64,000 nucleotides of DNA, taken from the NCBI RefSeq assembly GCF_900538275.1, contig NZ_LR130778.1, forward strand, positions 2,910,001 to 2,974,000, in the 5' to 3' direction. Position numbers and translations under genes: made by a program. Under the pieces are notes generated by a model. The model ran no database searches, was not told where the DNA came from, and worked only from the letters and a program-made list of their open reading frames with translations. Positions 17,142-26,464 of this stretch are shown piece by piece. This DNA is from Petrocella atlantisensis. GTDB taxonomy: Bacteria; Bacillota; Clostridia; Lachnospirales; Vallitaleaceae. Within the stretch, counting starts at the first letter, position 1; every line of letters starts with the position of its first letter.

Positions 17142-18170
17142 ATGAGAATATCCAAAAAAATATTAGGTCAGTTGGAGCGCGTGTACGCTACAACAATTAT
17201 GGAAGTTAACGGGCGATTAAACTATATTGTGGCATCAGAAGGTGTGAATCAGTGTATTGCTTATGATGCAGAGACAGGCACAGAAACTGTGATATGGGAT
17301 GAACCCGGTGGCACCATGAACATCGTTCCAATACCTGGGAAAAAAAATGAATTCTATGCAACCCAGAAGTTCGCCCCTACTTTTAATGCGCAAGAAAGTC
17401 GAATCGTTCACTGCAAAGTAAGTGAGGATAATGATTGGACGGTGACACCGGTGATGACAATTCCTTACCTCCATCGCTTTGATTTATTACTTATTGAGGA
17501 TGAACTGTATCTCATCGGCGGTGTTTTATGTAAGAGTAAAGCATTTTTGGAGGATTGGTCAGATCCGGGGTGTATCATAGTAGGTAAGTTTAATGATGAT
17601 CTTACGAAGCCTTTTGAATTAACAATCATCTATGATGGTATAACAAAAAATCATGGGTTTTATGCCGGTGAATGGAAGAAGCGAAAGGCATACTTGATTA
17701 CAGGTGTGGAAGGAGTTTTTGCGGCCTATGTTCCAAAACATCAAGATGCACCGTGGGAAGTGGAGAGAATATTCGATTTCGAAGTCAGTGATTGTGCTAT
17801 GTGTGACATAGATGGTGATGGTGTATTAGAATTGGCAACAATTGAAAAATTCCATGGGGAACATGGGAAAATATACAAAGAAATAAATGGAAAATGGGAG
17901 ATAATTCATAGCCATAACTATGAGTTTGGTCATGTCGTATGGGGTGGTAAGATTCAAGATAAACCGGCATTTATTATTGGAGGACGTAAAGGTGATATGG
18001 AGCTCATCTTGTTTACTATGGATGAAGAAGGCCAAATCCGAGAAACACTAGTCGACAATACAGGCGGTCCAAGCAATATTGCGGTCATAAACTTAGATGA
18101 CAAAGATGTAATCCTTGCAGCTAATAGACAGATTGGTGAAGTGGCCATTTATGAAATAACCAAAGACTAG
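17142..18170 (+). CDS. conserved protein of unknown function, FG-GAP/propeller-like
   Basis: A 342-residue soluble protein without signal peptide or membrane span. Beta-rich repeats with tryptophans and Asp-Gly turns, such as CAMCDIDGDGVLELATIEKF, recall the calcium-binding DxDGDG loops of FG-GAP/VCBS beta-propellers. Other repeats are VVWGGKIQDKPAFIIGGRKG and NLDDKDVILAANRQ. I do not know its activity; binding or hydrolysing a sugar derivative is conceivable. AGGAGG is 6 bp before ATG 17142, and a longer frame upstream lacks such a site. It lies just before the ascorbate PTS locus and may belong to the same regulon, but no TGAAC-N4-GTTCA site precedes it. Confidence 0.7.
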   Translation: MRISKKILGQLERVYATTIMEVNGRLNYIVASEGVNQCIAYDAETGTETVIWDEPGGTMNIVPIPGKKNEFYATQKFAPTFNAQESRIVHCKVSEDNDWTVTPVMTIPYLHRFDLLLIEDELYLIGGVLCKSKAFLEDWSDPGCIIVGKFNDDLTKPFELTIIYDGITKNHGFYAGEWKKRKAYLITGVEGVFAAYVPKHQDAPWEVERIFDFEVSDCAMCDIDGDGVLELATIEKFHGEHGKIYKEINGKWEIIHSHNYEFGHVVWGGKIQDKPAFIIGGRKGDMELILFTMDEEGQIRETLVDNTGGPSNIAVINLDDKDVILAANRQIGEVAIYEITKD

Positions 18171-18510
18171 GTGCTACGTTAACCTTACACATTGCATTGT
18201 CTAATATGATTAGAAAATCGCTATCATTACTCTATTTTTGGCTATAATTATGAGAATTGTTATTAATATTACAACGAAGAGGTTATAATAGACAATAAAG
18301 TCATGAACAAGTGTTCAAAAACGTCAAAAATGTAGACAGATGTTCCGGAGGTTGTTATACTAATTCCAGAACGAGACGTCTTGTAATAAAACAATTGCAT
18401 AATTGGTAAAGTGTTAAAACAATCAACATCAATATCAATATTAGTATCTGTGTATGAATATTGAGAAACTTAGTTTTTACATTTTAACCAAATTTCGAAA
18501 GGGGTAAATT
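18171..18510 (+). promoter_or_regulatory. 340-bp control region of ulaA
   Basis: A gene-free AT-rich stretch between the propeller-like gene and ulaA. It has two TATAAT boxes (18243-18248 and 18284-18289), neither with a convincing -35. The palindrome TGAAC-AAGT-GTTCA lies at 18304-18317, about 8 bp after the expected start from the second box. The rest, a leader of about 190 nt before ulaA, holds no riboswitch or terminator that I can recognise. Confidence 0.5.
18304..18317. promoter_or_regulatory. SorC-type operator upstream of ulaA
   Basis: Perfect palindrome TGAAC-N4-GTTCA with core AAGT. The same arms recur at 19982-19995 in front of the second transcription unit. SorC/DeoR-type regulators of Firmicutes often bind TGAAC...GTTCA-like sites, and such a regulator is encoded at 23625. 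Confidence 0.65.
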
Positions 18511-19932
18511 ATGGATTTACTACTAAACGCTTTTATTGGCTTTGTTAACAAATTTTTAGGACAAGCACCTTTGCTGTTAGGTACCGTCGTATTTATTGGC
18601 TATCTATTGCTAGGCAAGAAAAGTTATGAGGCACTTGCAGGATTTATTAAAACATTCGTAGGATTTAAGATCCTCCAGGTTGGAACCGGTGGTTTGGTAG
18701 CAACTTTTAAACCGATTATTGAAAGTCTTACTGCAAAATATGGTATTCAAGCATTGGTTATTGACCCGTACTTTGGACAAACCTCTGCAACGGAGTTTTT
18801 GGATACTGTTGGTTCATTAGCTTTTGTAGGATATGTTATGATGATTGCTTTTGCATTTAATATCCTGTTGGTAGCCTTTAGAAAGTTTACGAAAATTCGT
18901 ACATTATTTATTACAGGACATATCATGTATCAACAATCAGCCGTTCTGCTTTGGGCATTATACTGGGTCATTGAAGGAACGACAGGAAAAGCTGTATCTG
19001 CACCACTTGTTGTGGTAACCGGATTGCTTATGGGTACTTACTGGTCAGTTATGTCTAATCTAATCATTGAAGCCACTCAAGAAGTAACAGATGGTGCCGG
19101 TTTTACCATTGGACACCAACAGATGTTTGGCGCATGGGTTGCTTATAAGCTTGGTGGTTTACTTGGTAACAAAGAACATGATGTCAATCATGTTCAGACA
19201 CCTGGTTTCCTGTCTATTCTTAATGATAATGTTGTCGCCAACTCTTTGATTATGACCCTCTTTGTTGGTGCAATCATGATTATCTTAGGAGAAGAGACTT
19301 TCACCTATAATAGGGCTAACTATTTCTTTGCAACTTATATTTGGGAAACATGTGCATTCTTCGCTGTATATATCACGATTTTGTTAACAGGCGTTAGAAT
19401 GTTCGTAGCAGAGTTAACAGCATCATTCCAAGGTATTTCGGATAAATTATTAAAAGGTGCTGTACCAGCGGTTGATTGTGCGGTTACATTCGGATTTTCA
19501 CCACAAGCACCTACATTTGGTTTTATTTTCGGTTTCTTTGGCCAATTGTTAGCTATTTTCACACTTATTGCAATACAATCACCCGTACTTATTATTGCAG
19601 GTTTCATCTGCCTCTTCTTTGACAATGGTACATTGGCAGTTTTTGCTAATAAGGCCGGCGGAAGACGTGCAGCTGCGATTATTCCATTTATCGCCGGTTT
19701 GATTCAAGTTTGGGGATCAGCACTGGTACTAACCTTTTTAGTAGGTCCACCTGAGGTTATTGGATGGATGGGTATGTTCGACTGGGCAACACTCTTTGCG
19801 GGTACGACAATACTATCAAAATATCTTGGCATTCTTGTTCCGATTATTTTAATTCCTCTATTACTCATTATTCCCCAATTACAATATAAAAGACATGCAG
19901 AGACATACTTCACAACAATGAGAGATTTCTAA
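18511..19932 (+). CDS. ulaA: PTS ascorbate-type transporter subunit IIC
   Basis: The integral membrane channel of an L-ascorbate family PTS (UlaA/SgaT type), 473 residues with about ten hydrophobic spans. Typical stretches are LTAKYGIQALVIDPYFGQTSA, TGHIMYQQSAVLLWALYW and DCAVTFGFSPQAPTFGFIFG. It carries the sugar across the membrane while IIB phosphorylates it. GAAAGGGG precedes the ATG. It forms its own transcription unit, closed by a long hairpin at 19942-19979. The sugar specificity is inferred from the family and from the lactonase and epimerases next door. Confidence 0.92.
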   Translation: MDLLLNAFIGFVNKFLGQAPLLLGTVVFIGYLLLGKKSYEALAGFIKTFVGFKILQVGTGGLVATFKPIIESLTAKYGIQALVIDPYFGQTSATEFLDTVGSLAFVGYVMMIAFAFNILLVAFRKFTKIRTLFITGHIMYQQSAVLLWALYWVIEGTTGKAVSAPLVVVTGLLMGTYWSVMSNLIIEATQEVTDGAGFTIGHQQMFGAWVAYKLGGLLGNKEHDVNHVQTPGFLSILNDNVVANSLIMTLFVGAIMIILGEETFTYNRANYFFATYIWETCAFFAVYITILLTGVRMFVAELTASFQGISDKLLKGAVPAVDCAVTFGFSPQAPTFGFIFGFFGQLLAIFTLIAIQSPVLIIAGFICLFFDNGTLAVFANKAGGRRAAAIIPFIAGLIQVWGSALVLTFLVGPPEVIGWMGMFDWATLFAGTTILSKYLGILVPIILIPLLLIIPQLQYKRHAETYFTTMRDF

Positions 19933-19941
19933 ACCTCCCCC

Positions 19942-19979
19942 AATAAAATAAGCTGCCATAATCGGCAGCTTATTTTATT
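19942..19979. terminator. bidirectional-looking terminator after ulaA
   Basis: A perfect 16-bp stem, AATAAAATAAGCTGCC (19942-19957) with GGCAGCTTATTTTATT (19964-19979), over a 6-nt loop. The AT part forms an A tract and a T tract on both strands. It may reduce rather than abolish readthrough into the downstream genes, so IIC and IIA would be made in different amounts. Confidence 0.85.
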
Positions 19980-19981
19980 GA

Positions 19982-19995
19982 TGAACAAACGTTCA
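19982..19995. promoter_or_regulatory. SorC-type operator upstream of ulaC
   Basis: TGAAC-AAAC-GTTCA, a second copy of the TGAAC-N4-GTTCA palindrome. It lies upstream of the -35 of the ulaC promoter, centred near -57, a position that suits an activator. Confidence 0.65.
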
Positions 19996-20010
19996 ATATA
20001 TCCAATTTTA

Positions 20011-20039
20011 TTGACAAATGTGCAGATAAAGCATAAGAT
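20011..20039 (+). promoter_or_regulatory. promoter of the ulaC-ptsI unit
   Basis: TTGACA (20011-20016), 17 bp and TAAGAT (20034-20039), about 30 bp before the IIA gene. A perfect -35 with an imperfect -10 again suits activation. Confidence 0.65.
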
Positions 20040-20069
20040 GAGAATATAAGTTAATCAAGGAGGTAAATC

Positions 20070-20510
20070 ATGATACAAGGCTTTGAACTTACAGAGGACT
20101 ACATACAATTTTTTGAGGCATTACCAAGCTGGGAAGAAGCAGTTATAAGGTCAGCTGAGCCCTTATTAAGAGGTGGGCAGATTAAACAATCCTATATTGA
20201 CGGCATGATCGAATCGGTTAAAGAGCATGGCCCTTATATTGTTATTGCACCTAATATAGCGATTCCTCATGCCAGACCGGAAACAGGTTCATTAGAAGTT
20301 GGTTTTAGCGTGATGGTACTTGGCAAACCGGTATCATTTACTGAAGATGGTGCCAATGATGCTGCTCTATTTATTGCATTATCTTGTGTAGATTCTGAAC
20401 GCCATTTGGAAATGCTGCAAGAAATTGTTACTGTTTTATCGGATCAGGATAAGCAAGATGCCCTTTTTAATTCAACAACTAAAAAACAGATTTTAGACAT
20501 TTTTAACTAG
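20070..20510 (+). CDS. ulaC: PTS sugar transporter subunit IIA, ascorbate type
   Basis: A cytoplasmic phosphocarrier of 146 residues of the PTS EIIA type 2 (mannitol/fructose/ascorbate) fold. It takes phosphate from HPr on His67 in [10 protein letters not shown] and passes it to IIB. The C-terminal part [19 protein letters not shown] is also typical. AAGGAGG precedes the ATG. It is the first gene of the second ascorbate transcription unit, directly followed by a short inverted repeat (20515-20558) and the lactonase gene. Confidence 0.92.
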   Translation: MIQGFELTEDYIQFFEALPSWEEAVIRSAEPLLRGGQIKQSYIDGMIESVKEHGPYIVIAPNIAIPHARPETGSLEVGFSVMVLGKPVSFTEDGANDAALFIALSCVDSERHLEMLQEIVTVLSDQDKQDALFNSTTKKQILDIFN

Positions 20511-20514
20511 ATAT

Positions 20515-20558
20515 GGCTCAAGTGTCAAAACAAATGAGTTAAGTTTTGACCCATTGAC
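20515..20558. repeat. short inverted repeat resembling the 119-bp element ends
   Basis: GTCAAAAC (20524-20531) and GTTTTGAC (20543-20550) form an 8-bp stem with an 11-nt loop. With its flanks each arm resembles the 19-bp terminal repeat of the elements at 26312 and 59561 (GTCAAAACT core). It lies between the IIA and lactonase genes. It may be a tiny relative of that family or an ordinary intergenic hairpin. Confidence 0.45.
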
Positions 20559-20586
20559 TGGATTTTTATCAAGAAAGGAATCGATT

Positions 20587-21651
20587 ATGAGTAAAATTAA
20601 TGAGATTACAAGAGACAGTTGGATACTAAGCACTTTTCCTGAATGGGGACAATGGCTGAATGAAGAAATAGAAAGCACAGTCGTAGAGCCCGGCACATTT
20701 GCTATGTGGTGGTTAGGATGTACGGGCATCTGGTTGAAATCAGAGAACCAAACCAATTTATGTGTTGATTTATGGGTGAAAGCGGGTAAAAAATCTCATG
20801 GCAACGGCTTGATGACAGACCAACACCAACATCAGAGAATGATTGGTTGTAAAGCCCTTCAACCAAATCTTAGAAATGTACCGGTTGTTATCGACCCATT
20901 TATGATTAAAGAAATTGATGCGGTTTTATCAACCCATGATCATGGTGATCATATAGATGAGAATGTGGCTGCAGCTGTATGTCAGAACACAGATACATCC
21001 GTAAAATTCATAGGCCCAAAAGCATGTACCGATATTTGGCGCGGTTGGGGTGTTGAAGAAGAAAGACTTATAACATTAAGACCGGGAGACACCTATAAAG
21101 TCGGTGATGTTGAAGTTGTTGCCCTTGATTCTTTTGATAGAACAGAATTGGTCACAGCCAAAAAAGGAGAAATACTAAAAGGAAAAATGCCTCAAGAAAT
21201 GGATGATTTGGCATTGAACTATTTGTTTATAACACCTGGTGGCAATTTGTATCACAGTGGAGACTCTCACTATTCAAATTATTTTGCGAAGCATGGTAAC
21301 GACTATCACGTGGATGTGGCTCTTGGATCCTTTGGTGAGAACCCAAGAGGCATGACAGACAAAATGACAGCAGAAGGCATCTTGCGCATGGCAGAGTGCT
21401 TAAAAACAAAAGTTGTCATTCCCATTCACCATGACATATGGACGAACTTCATGGCTGACCCAAAAGAAATCACAACACTTTGGCATATGAAAAAAGATCG
21501 ATTAAAGTACCAGTTTAAGCCATTTATTTGGCAGGTGGGTGGTAAATTCACATGGCCGGAAGATAAAGATGCTATGGAATATATGTATGACCGAGGTTTT
21601 CATGACGCCTTTGCGATAGAACCGGATCTGCCATTTAAGTCCTTGTTATAA
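20587..21651 (+). CDS. ulaG: L-ascorbate-6-phosphate lactonase UlaG
   Basis: A metallo-beta-lactamase fold hydrolase of 354 residues that opens the lactone of L-ascorbate 6-phosphate to 3-keto-L-gulonate 6-phosphate in the cytoplasm. The metal motif [11 protein letters not shown] is at about residues 114-124. Further ligands are in [11 protein letters not shown] and PIHHDIW. The length is the family norm. AAAGGA precedes ATG 20587; the upstream TTG in the same frame lies within the hairpin at 20524-20550. It confirms the ascorbate-like nature of the transported sugar. Confidence 0.95.
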   Translation: MSKINEITRDSWILSTFPEWGQWLNEEIESTVVEPGTFAMWWLGCTGIWLKSENQTNLCVDLWVKAGKKSHGNGLMTDQHQHQRMIGCKALQPNLRNVPVVIDPFMIKEIDAVLSTHDHGDHIDENVAAAVCQNTDTSVKFIGPKACTDIWRGWGVEEERLITLRPGDTYKVGDVEVVALDSFDRTELVTAKKGEILKGKMPQEMDDLALNYLFITPGGNLYHSGDSHYSNYFAKHGNDYHVDVALGSFGENPRGMTDKMTAEGILRMAECLKTKVVIPIHHDIWTNFMADPKEITTLWHMKKDRLKYQFKPFIWQVGGKFTWPEDKDAMEYMYDRGFHDAFAIEPDLPFKSLL

Positions 21652-21740
21652 GCTTCAAGTGTTTTGATGTTATACTAAAGATAACTTCAAAATAAAAGTG
21701 TATGCACATCTATGGTTTGTTAAAAATAGGAGGAATGAAG

Positions 21741-22022
21741 ATGTTAAAGGTATTAGCAGCATGTGGTAATGGAATGGGTTCGAGTTTGATTATAAAAATG
21801 AAAATTGAGAAAGTGTTAAAAGACATGGGGCTGGATTGTGAAGTGCATCACGCAAGTGTAGGCCAAGCAAAGTCAGATGCTAGGAATTTTGATCTGGTTT
21901 TGGTATCTCACATGCTTGTAAATGAATTTTCTAATGTCGGTAAAGCAAAAATCATTGGTCTCATTAATCTTTTGTCAGAACAAGAAATCAGAGATAAAGT
22001 GGAAGCGGCACTAAAATCATAA
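21741..22022 (+). CDS. ulaB: PTS sugar transporter subunit IIB, ascorbate type
   Basis: A 93-residue IIB protein of the lactose/ascorbate fold. It accepts phosphate on Cys8 in the P-loop-like motif ACGNGMGSS and transfers it to the sugar bound by IIC. Two ATGs are close (21735, 21741); TAGGAGG at 21727-21733 fits the second with 7-bp spacing. The gene sits between the lactonase and epimerase genes, so the three PTS subunits are split over two transcription units. Confidence 0.92.
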   Translation: MLKVLAACGNGMGSSLIIKMKIEKVLKDMGLDCEVHHASVGQAKSDARNFDLVLVSHMLVNEFSNVGKAKIIGLINLLSEQEIRDKVEAALKS

Positions 22023-22040
22023 GCACATACGGAGAGAGAC

Positions 22041-22910
22041 ATGTATACAATAAAGGAACGACCCATCGGTATTTATGAGAAAGCTATTCCTAATCGATTT
22101 GATTGGGCCATGAAGATTAAGATTGCAAAGGCAGCGGGTTATGATTTCATTGAAATGTCTATTGATGAAACGAATGAACGTTTGAACCGTTTGCATTGGA
22201 GCAAGGAAAAAAGAAAGTATATCAAAGACTTACTGTGGCAGGAATCCTTTTATATCAATTCCATCTGTCTAAGTGGTCATAGAAAGTATCCTTTTGGAAG
22301 TAAGGATCCAATCATTCGAAGAAAAGCCTATGATATTATGGAACAAGCCATTGGACTCGCAAGAGATCTGGGTGTTTCTAATATACAACTTGCAGGGTAT
22401 GATGTTTACTATGAGCCCTCGGATGATACAACCAAAGCCTTATTCCTAGAGGGTCTAAAAGAAGCAACGCAAATGGCTTCAAGTGCTAATGTTATGTTGT
22501 CTTTGGAGATTATGGATACACCCTTTATGGGTACCATAACTAGATGCATGCCTTATATTGAAGAAGTGGATTCACCATGGCTCAAAATCTATCCGGATAT
22601 CGGTAATCTGAGTCAATGGACCAAGGAACCTGATGAAGAACTGGCCCTTGGCATCCACCATACAGTTGGCGTGCATCTAAAGGATACATTACCGGGGAAA
22701 TTCAAGTGTGTGCCTTTTGGTCAAGGTACGGTTGACTTTGAAGCTTTTTTCAGAAAGATAAAAACCCTTGAGTTCAAAGGTCCCTTCTTAGTTGAGATGT
22801 GGGCAGACAATGAATTGGAAGAGGATTATGATACTTGCGTATCTAATATTAAGACAGCAAGACAATGGTTGACAAAGAAGGCAGGTGAAGGCTTTTATGC
22901 AAGCTGTTAA
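22041..22910 (+). CDS. ulaE: L-ribulose-5-phosphate (L-xylulose-5-P) 3-epimerase
   Basis: A TIM-barrel xylose-isomerase-like epimerase of 289 residues that interconverts L-xylulose 5-phosphate and L-ribulose 5-phosphate. Typical features are PIGIYEKA at the start, [25 protein letters not shown] (His and Arg of the active site), [12 protein letters not shown] (metal-binding Glu) and [19 protein letters not shown] precedes the ATG. The stop overlaps the start of the next gene, so the two epimerases are translationally coupled. Confidence 0.94.
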   Translation: MYTIKERPIGIYEKAIPNRFDWAMKIKIAKAAGYDFIEMSIDETNERLNRLHWSKEKRKYIKDLLWQESFYINSICLSGHRKYPFGSKDPIIRRKAYDIMEQAIGLARDLGVSNIQLAGYDVYYEPSDDTTKALFLEGLKEATQMASSANVMLSLEIMDTPFMGTITRCMPYIEEVDSPWLKIYPDIGNLSQWTKEPDEELALGIHHTVGVHLKDTLPGKFKCVPFGQGTVDFEAFFRKIKTLEFKGPFLVEMWADNELEEDYDTCVSNIKTARQWLTKKAGEGFYASC

Positions 22911-23607
22911 TCAAAAAATAGTAGAACTGAAAGAAGAAGTTTATAAAGCCAATATTGAGCTTGTAAAACAAGGATTGGTCATTTATACTTGGGGTAATGT
23001 GAGTGCAATTGATCGGGAAACCAATCGGATTGTTATTAAGCCAAGCGGTGTGGATTATGACACCATGAAGCCAGAGGACATGGTGGTATTGGATCTAGAA
23101 GGTAACATCATAGAAGGCAATTACAAACCATCCTCAGACACACCTACCCATCTTGCACTATATAAAGCTTATGATACCATAGGTAGTGTGGTCCATACCC
23201 ACTCTGAATGGGCAACTTCATGGGCTCAAGCCGGTATTGATATACCGTGTTACGGTACAACACATGCAGACTATTTCTTTGGAAAAATATTATGTACCAG
23301 AGCTTTGACCAAAGAAGAAATTGAAGTGAATTATGAGCTTAACACAGGCAAGGTTATGATTGAGACCATGGCTAATAACAGCAAAAATCCTGATGAACTA
23401 CCGGGTATGATCATCTCAAATCATGGTCCATTTGGATGGGGAAAAGATGCTGTAGAAGCCGTACATAACATGAAGGTTATGGAGGAAATTGCAAAAATGG
23501 CTTATTATACAGAACAAATCAACAGACGTATAGAGCCAATCAGTCAGGTGTTATTGGACAAACATTATTTGAGAAAGCATGGAAAGAATGCCTATTATGG
23601 ACAGTAA
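22897..23607 (+). CDS. ulaF: L-ribulose-5-phosphate 4-epimerase
   Basis: A class II aldolase-fold, zinc-dependent epimerase of 236 residues that yields D-xylulose 5-phosphate for the pentose phosphate pathway. [10 protein letters not shown] and IKPSGVDYD form the phosphate site. The zinc histidines are in [10 protein letters not shown] and in [15 protein letters not shown] is also conserved. AGGTGAAGG precedes ATG 22897, which lies inside the end of ulaE; a GTG at 22885 is a poorer choice. AraD, the arabinose-pathway homologue, is excluded by context only. Confidence 0.93.
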   Translation: MQAVNQKIVELKEEVYKANIELVKQGLVIYTWGNVSAIDRETNRIVIKPSGVDYDTMKPEDMVVLDLEGNIIEGNYKPSSDTPTHLALYKAYDTIGSVVHTHSEWATSWAQAGIDIPCYGTTHADYFFGKILCTRALTKEEIEVNYELNTGKVMIETMANNSKNPDELPGMIISNHGPFGWGKDAVEAVHNMKVMEEIAKMAYYTEQINRRIEPISQVLLDKHYLRKHGKNAYYGQ

Positions 23608-23624
23608 ATTGTGAGGTGAAAAGG

Positions 23625-24581
23625 ATGTTGGATAAAGAGGAATATCAGCTGATTATTGATGCATCGGTGCTGTATTATCTAGAAGGTAAAACACAAAGTG
23701 AAGTTGCAAAAACACTATATTTGTCCAGACCCAAAGTATCAAGACTCCTAAAAAAAGCCAGAGAACTTCAGATTGTTGATATTACCATTAATTACCAAAA
23801 TGATGAGTTTGAGAAATTACAAAGCGAGATCAGAAGAACATTTGATTTACCCCATGTGGTCATTACGAAGACACTCTCGGATAAAAATGATACGTTGACT
23901 GAAGTTGGTAAGGCGGCTGCAAAAGAGTTGCTCATGCTGCTTCATGATGATATGACACTAGGGATATCCTGGGGTAAGCATGTAAGAACGACGGCAAAAT
24001 ATTTAAAGAAAACAGCTTATGATAATATGCGTATCGTTGAGTTATTTGGCGCCATTAGCTATGATTTGGACCAAACAGATATGCTTAGCATTGGCAGAAG
24101 TATATCCAGTAAACTAGGCGGAAAGCTGTACCCTTTACCTTCTCCCATCTATATCAACGATCCCATAGCTAGAAAAGCGATTGTTGAGACACCACTTATC
24201 AAAGGTACGCTTAACATGATAGAGAATTGTGACCTGATACTTACCGGAATTGGTTCCATATATAGCAATACATTGCAGACTTTATGGGACAACTATGTGG
24301 ATAATGAAATGAAAAGCCAGATTGTAAAAAATGGTGGCATAGGTTTTGTATTGGCGCACTTTTTCGATCAAAACGGTAACTTCTTAGACATGGAAGTGAA
24401 TGATAATGTCATAGGTATTAAGACGGAAAGCATCAAAAATAAAAAGATTATTGCGGTTGCTTCAGGTGAGAAAAAAGCCAAAGCGATTCTAGGTGCTCTT
24501 AGAGGTGGACTCATTGACACTTTGGTTTCAGATGAAGCAACTTTAAATTATGTGTTGCAGCTCAATGAAAAGTTAAAGTAG
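23625..24581 (+). CDS. SorC/DeoR-type sugar-binding transcriptional regulator
   Basis: A 318-residue regulator. The N-terminal helix-turn-helix (about residues 5-55: YYLEGKTQSEVAKTLYLSRPKVSRLLKKA) is followed by the SorC sugar-binding domain with GISWGKHVRTTAKYL and LTGIGSI, which binds a phosphorylated effector sugar. Likely effectors are intermediates of the ascorbate pathway. ATG 23625 has GAGGTG 6 bp upstream. It lies inside the operon it probably controls, through the TGAAC-N4-GTTCA palindromes at 18304 and 19982. Confidence 0.9.
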   Translation: MLDKEEYQLIIDASVLYYLEGKTQSEVAKTLYLSRPKVSRLLKKARELQIVDITINYQNDEFEKLQSEIRRTFDLPHVVITKTLSDKNDTLTEVGKAAAKELLMLLHDDMTLGISWGKHVRTTAKYLKKTAYDNMRIVELFGAISYDLDQTDMLSIGRSISSKLGGKLYPLPSPIYINDPIARKAIVETPLIKGTLNMIENCDLILTGIGSIYSNTLQTLWDNYVDNEMKSQIVKNGGIGFVLAHFFDQNGNFLDMEVNDNVIGIKTESIKNKKIIAVASGEKKAKAILGALRGGLIDTLVSDEATLNYVLQLNEKLK

Positions 24582-24592
24582 GAGGCAGGGGT

Positions 24593-26305
24593 ATGATTCA
24601 AGGGATTGGTGCAAGCGACGGTATCGCTATTGGGAAAGTGTATAAGTATGAACCTGTTGAGGTCGTGATTAAGAGAGAAAGATGTCAGGATGTCAAGAGT
24701 GAACAACAGAAGTTTAAGGATAGCATACAAGCTGGGATAGAAGCTTTAGAGGTACTAAAATCAAAGACAGAAAATGAAATGGATGAAGAAACGGCGGCAA
24801 TTTTTGGTGCCCATATTGAAATCCTAAGAGATCCTGAATTGGCCATAGCGGTATCTGATATGATAGCATCAGAAAAAGTAAAAGCAGAATTTGCCTTAAA
24901 AACTGTGAGTGATCGTTTTGTAGCAATTTTTGAAGCTATGGAGGATGCTTATATAAGAGAAAGAGCGGCAGATATTAAAGATGTGACCAGAAGAGTTTTG
25001 ATGATTCTAAAAGGTATAAAGTCAAAAGGTTTATCGGAAATTGATGAACCTATAATATTGGTTGCAAAAGACCTGACACCCTCAGACACAGCACTTCTAA
25101 ACAGAGAACTTGTACTGGGTTTTATTACGGATATTGGCGGTAGGACCAGTCATAGTGCCATTATGGCTAGGACTATGGAGATTCCGGCAGTTGTAGGTAC
25201 CATGGATGGTTTTGATCAGCTAAGCAATGGTGATTTTGTCATTCTAGATGGCATGGTTGGAAGCATCATCATCCACCCATCTTCGGATGAAATTGAAAAA
25301 TATACGGAAAAGGTTGCGATACTTAATAGGGAAAAATCACTATGGCAAAGTTGTAAGGGTCAAAAAAGTACGACAAAAGACTTTAAAGATATTGATCTGG
25401 CAGCCAACATAGGGAGTCCTGATGACATTGATGGTGTTATAGCCAATGATGGCGATGGTATCGGACTCTATAGAACTGAGTTTCTTTATATGGGAAGAAA
25501 AAGTTTCCCAACTGAAGAGGAGCAGTACGAAAGCTATAAAACTGTGCTTGAAAAAATGGGTGATAAGCCTGTTGTTGTCAGAACCCTTGATATTGGTGGG
25601 GATAAGGAACTGTCCTATTTTGATATGCCAAAGGAGTTGAATCCCTTTCTTGGAAATAGAGCCCTTAGGCTATGTCTTCAGAATATGGATATGTTTAAAA
25701 CACAGCTTCGGGCATTGCTTCGAGCGGCTAATTATGGTAATTTGCATATCATGTTCCCAATGATTGCAACCATAGAAGAGTTCAGAAAAGCAAAAGCGGT
25801 ATTACAAGAAGTTGAAAGCGATCTTGAAACGGAACAAATTCCATTTTCTAAAAATTATCAAACAGGCATCATGATTGAAATACCTGCTGCTGCCTTGTTA
25901 GCAAATGTATTTGCGAAAGAAGTGGATTTCTTTTCAATTGGCACCAACGACTTGATTCAATATACTTTTGCAGCAGATCGGATGAATGAGCATGTATCTT
26001 ACCTCTATCAACCTTATAACCCTTCACTTCTAAAATTGATTCAGATGGTTACAGAAGCGGCGCATAAAGAAGGAAAATGGGTAGGTATGTGCGGAGAAAT
26101 GGCCGGAGAAAATCAAGCTTTACCTTTGTTGATAGGTTTGGGTCTTGATGAACTGAGCATGAGTGCACCAAGTATATTAAAAGCAAGGTACAGTCTGAAG
26201 CAGATTGATAGTATAAAAGCAAAGGGACTTGCGGACATGGCATTACAATCTTGTACTGAAGAAGAAGTTAAGCTATTAATTGATGCTTTTTGGAATGAAG
26301 TATAA
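24593..26305 (+). CDS. ptsI: phosphoenolpyruvate--protein phosphotransferase (PTS enzyme I)
   Basis: Transfers phosphate from PEP to HPr, the entry step of the PTS. A full-length protein of 570 residues. The N-terminal HPr-binding domain carries the phosphorylated His (about residue 187) in GGRTSHSAIMART. The C-terminal PEP-binding barrel has GIGLYRTEFLYMGR, RTLDIGGDKEL, GTNDLIQYTFAADR and the Cys motif GMCGEMAGE. GGAGGCAGGGG precedes the ATG, 11 bp after the regulator gene, so enzyme I is co-transcribed with the ascorbate genes. ptsH follows after a 119-bp repeat. Confidence 0.96.
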   Translation: MIQGIGASDGIAIGKVYKYEPVEVVIKRERCQDVKSEQQKFKDSIQAGIEALEVLKSKTENEMDEETAAIFGAHIEILRDPELAIAVSDMIASEKVKAEFALKTVSDRFVAIFEAMEDAYIRERAADIKDVTRRVLMILKGIKSKGLSEIDEPIILVAKDLTPSDTALLNRELVLGFITDIGGRTSHSAIMARTMEIPAVVGTMDGFDQLSNGDFVILDGMVGSIIIHPSSDEIEKYTEKVAILNREKSLWQSCKGQKSTTKDFKDIDLAANIGSPDDIDGVIANDGDGIGLYRTEFLYMGRKSFPTEEEQYESYKTVLEKMGDKPVVVRTLDIGGDKELSYFDMPKELNPFLGNRALRLCLQNMDMFKTQLRALLRAANYGNLHIMFPMIATIEEFRKAKAVLQEVESDLETEQIPFSKNYQTGIMIEIPAAALLANVFAKEVDFFSIGTNDLIQYTFAADRMNEHVSYLYQPYNPSLLKLIQMVTEAAHKEGKWVGMCGEMAGENQALPLLIGLGLDELSMSAPSILKARYSLKQIDSIKAKGLADMALQSCTEEEVKLLIDAFWNEV

Positions 26306-26311
26306 AATAAT

Positions 26312-26430
26312 GGTTAAAGGGTCAAAACTAAGTTTCACTAAATTCACATACAATATGTAGATTACGTAGATACATTCGTAACTATATATTGTATGTGAAA
26401 GTTCAACTATATAGTTTTGACACCTTAACC
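26312..26430. repeat. 119-bp fold-back repeat, copy A
   Basis: Outer arms are GGTTAAAGGGTCAAAACTA (26312-26330) and its near-perfect inverted partner (26412-26430; 17 of 19 bases pair). An inner perfect 14-bp stem, TTCACATACAATAT (26343-26356) with ATATTGTATGTGAA (26386-26399), and a short TTACG/CGTAA stem fold nearly the whole element into one long hairpin. AATAAT borders it on both sides (26306-26311, 26431-26436), a possible 6-bp target duplication. Copy B is at 59561-59679 with 13 differences. It lies between ptsI and ptsH. Confidence 0.85.
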
Positions 26431-26464
26431 AATAATTGAATAATAAAATAGGAGAATGGTTATT

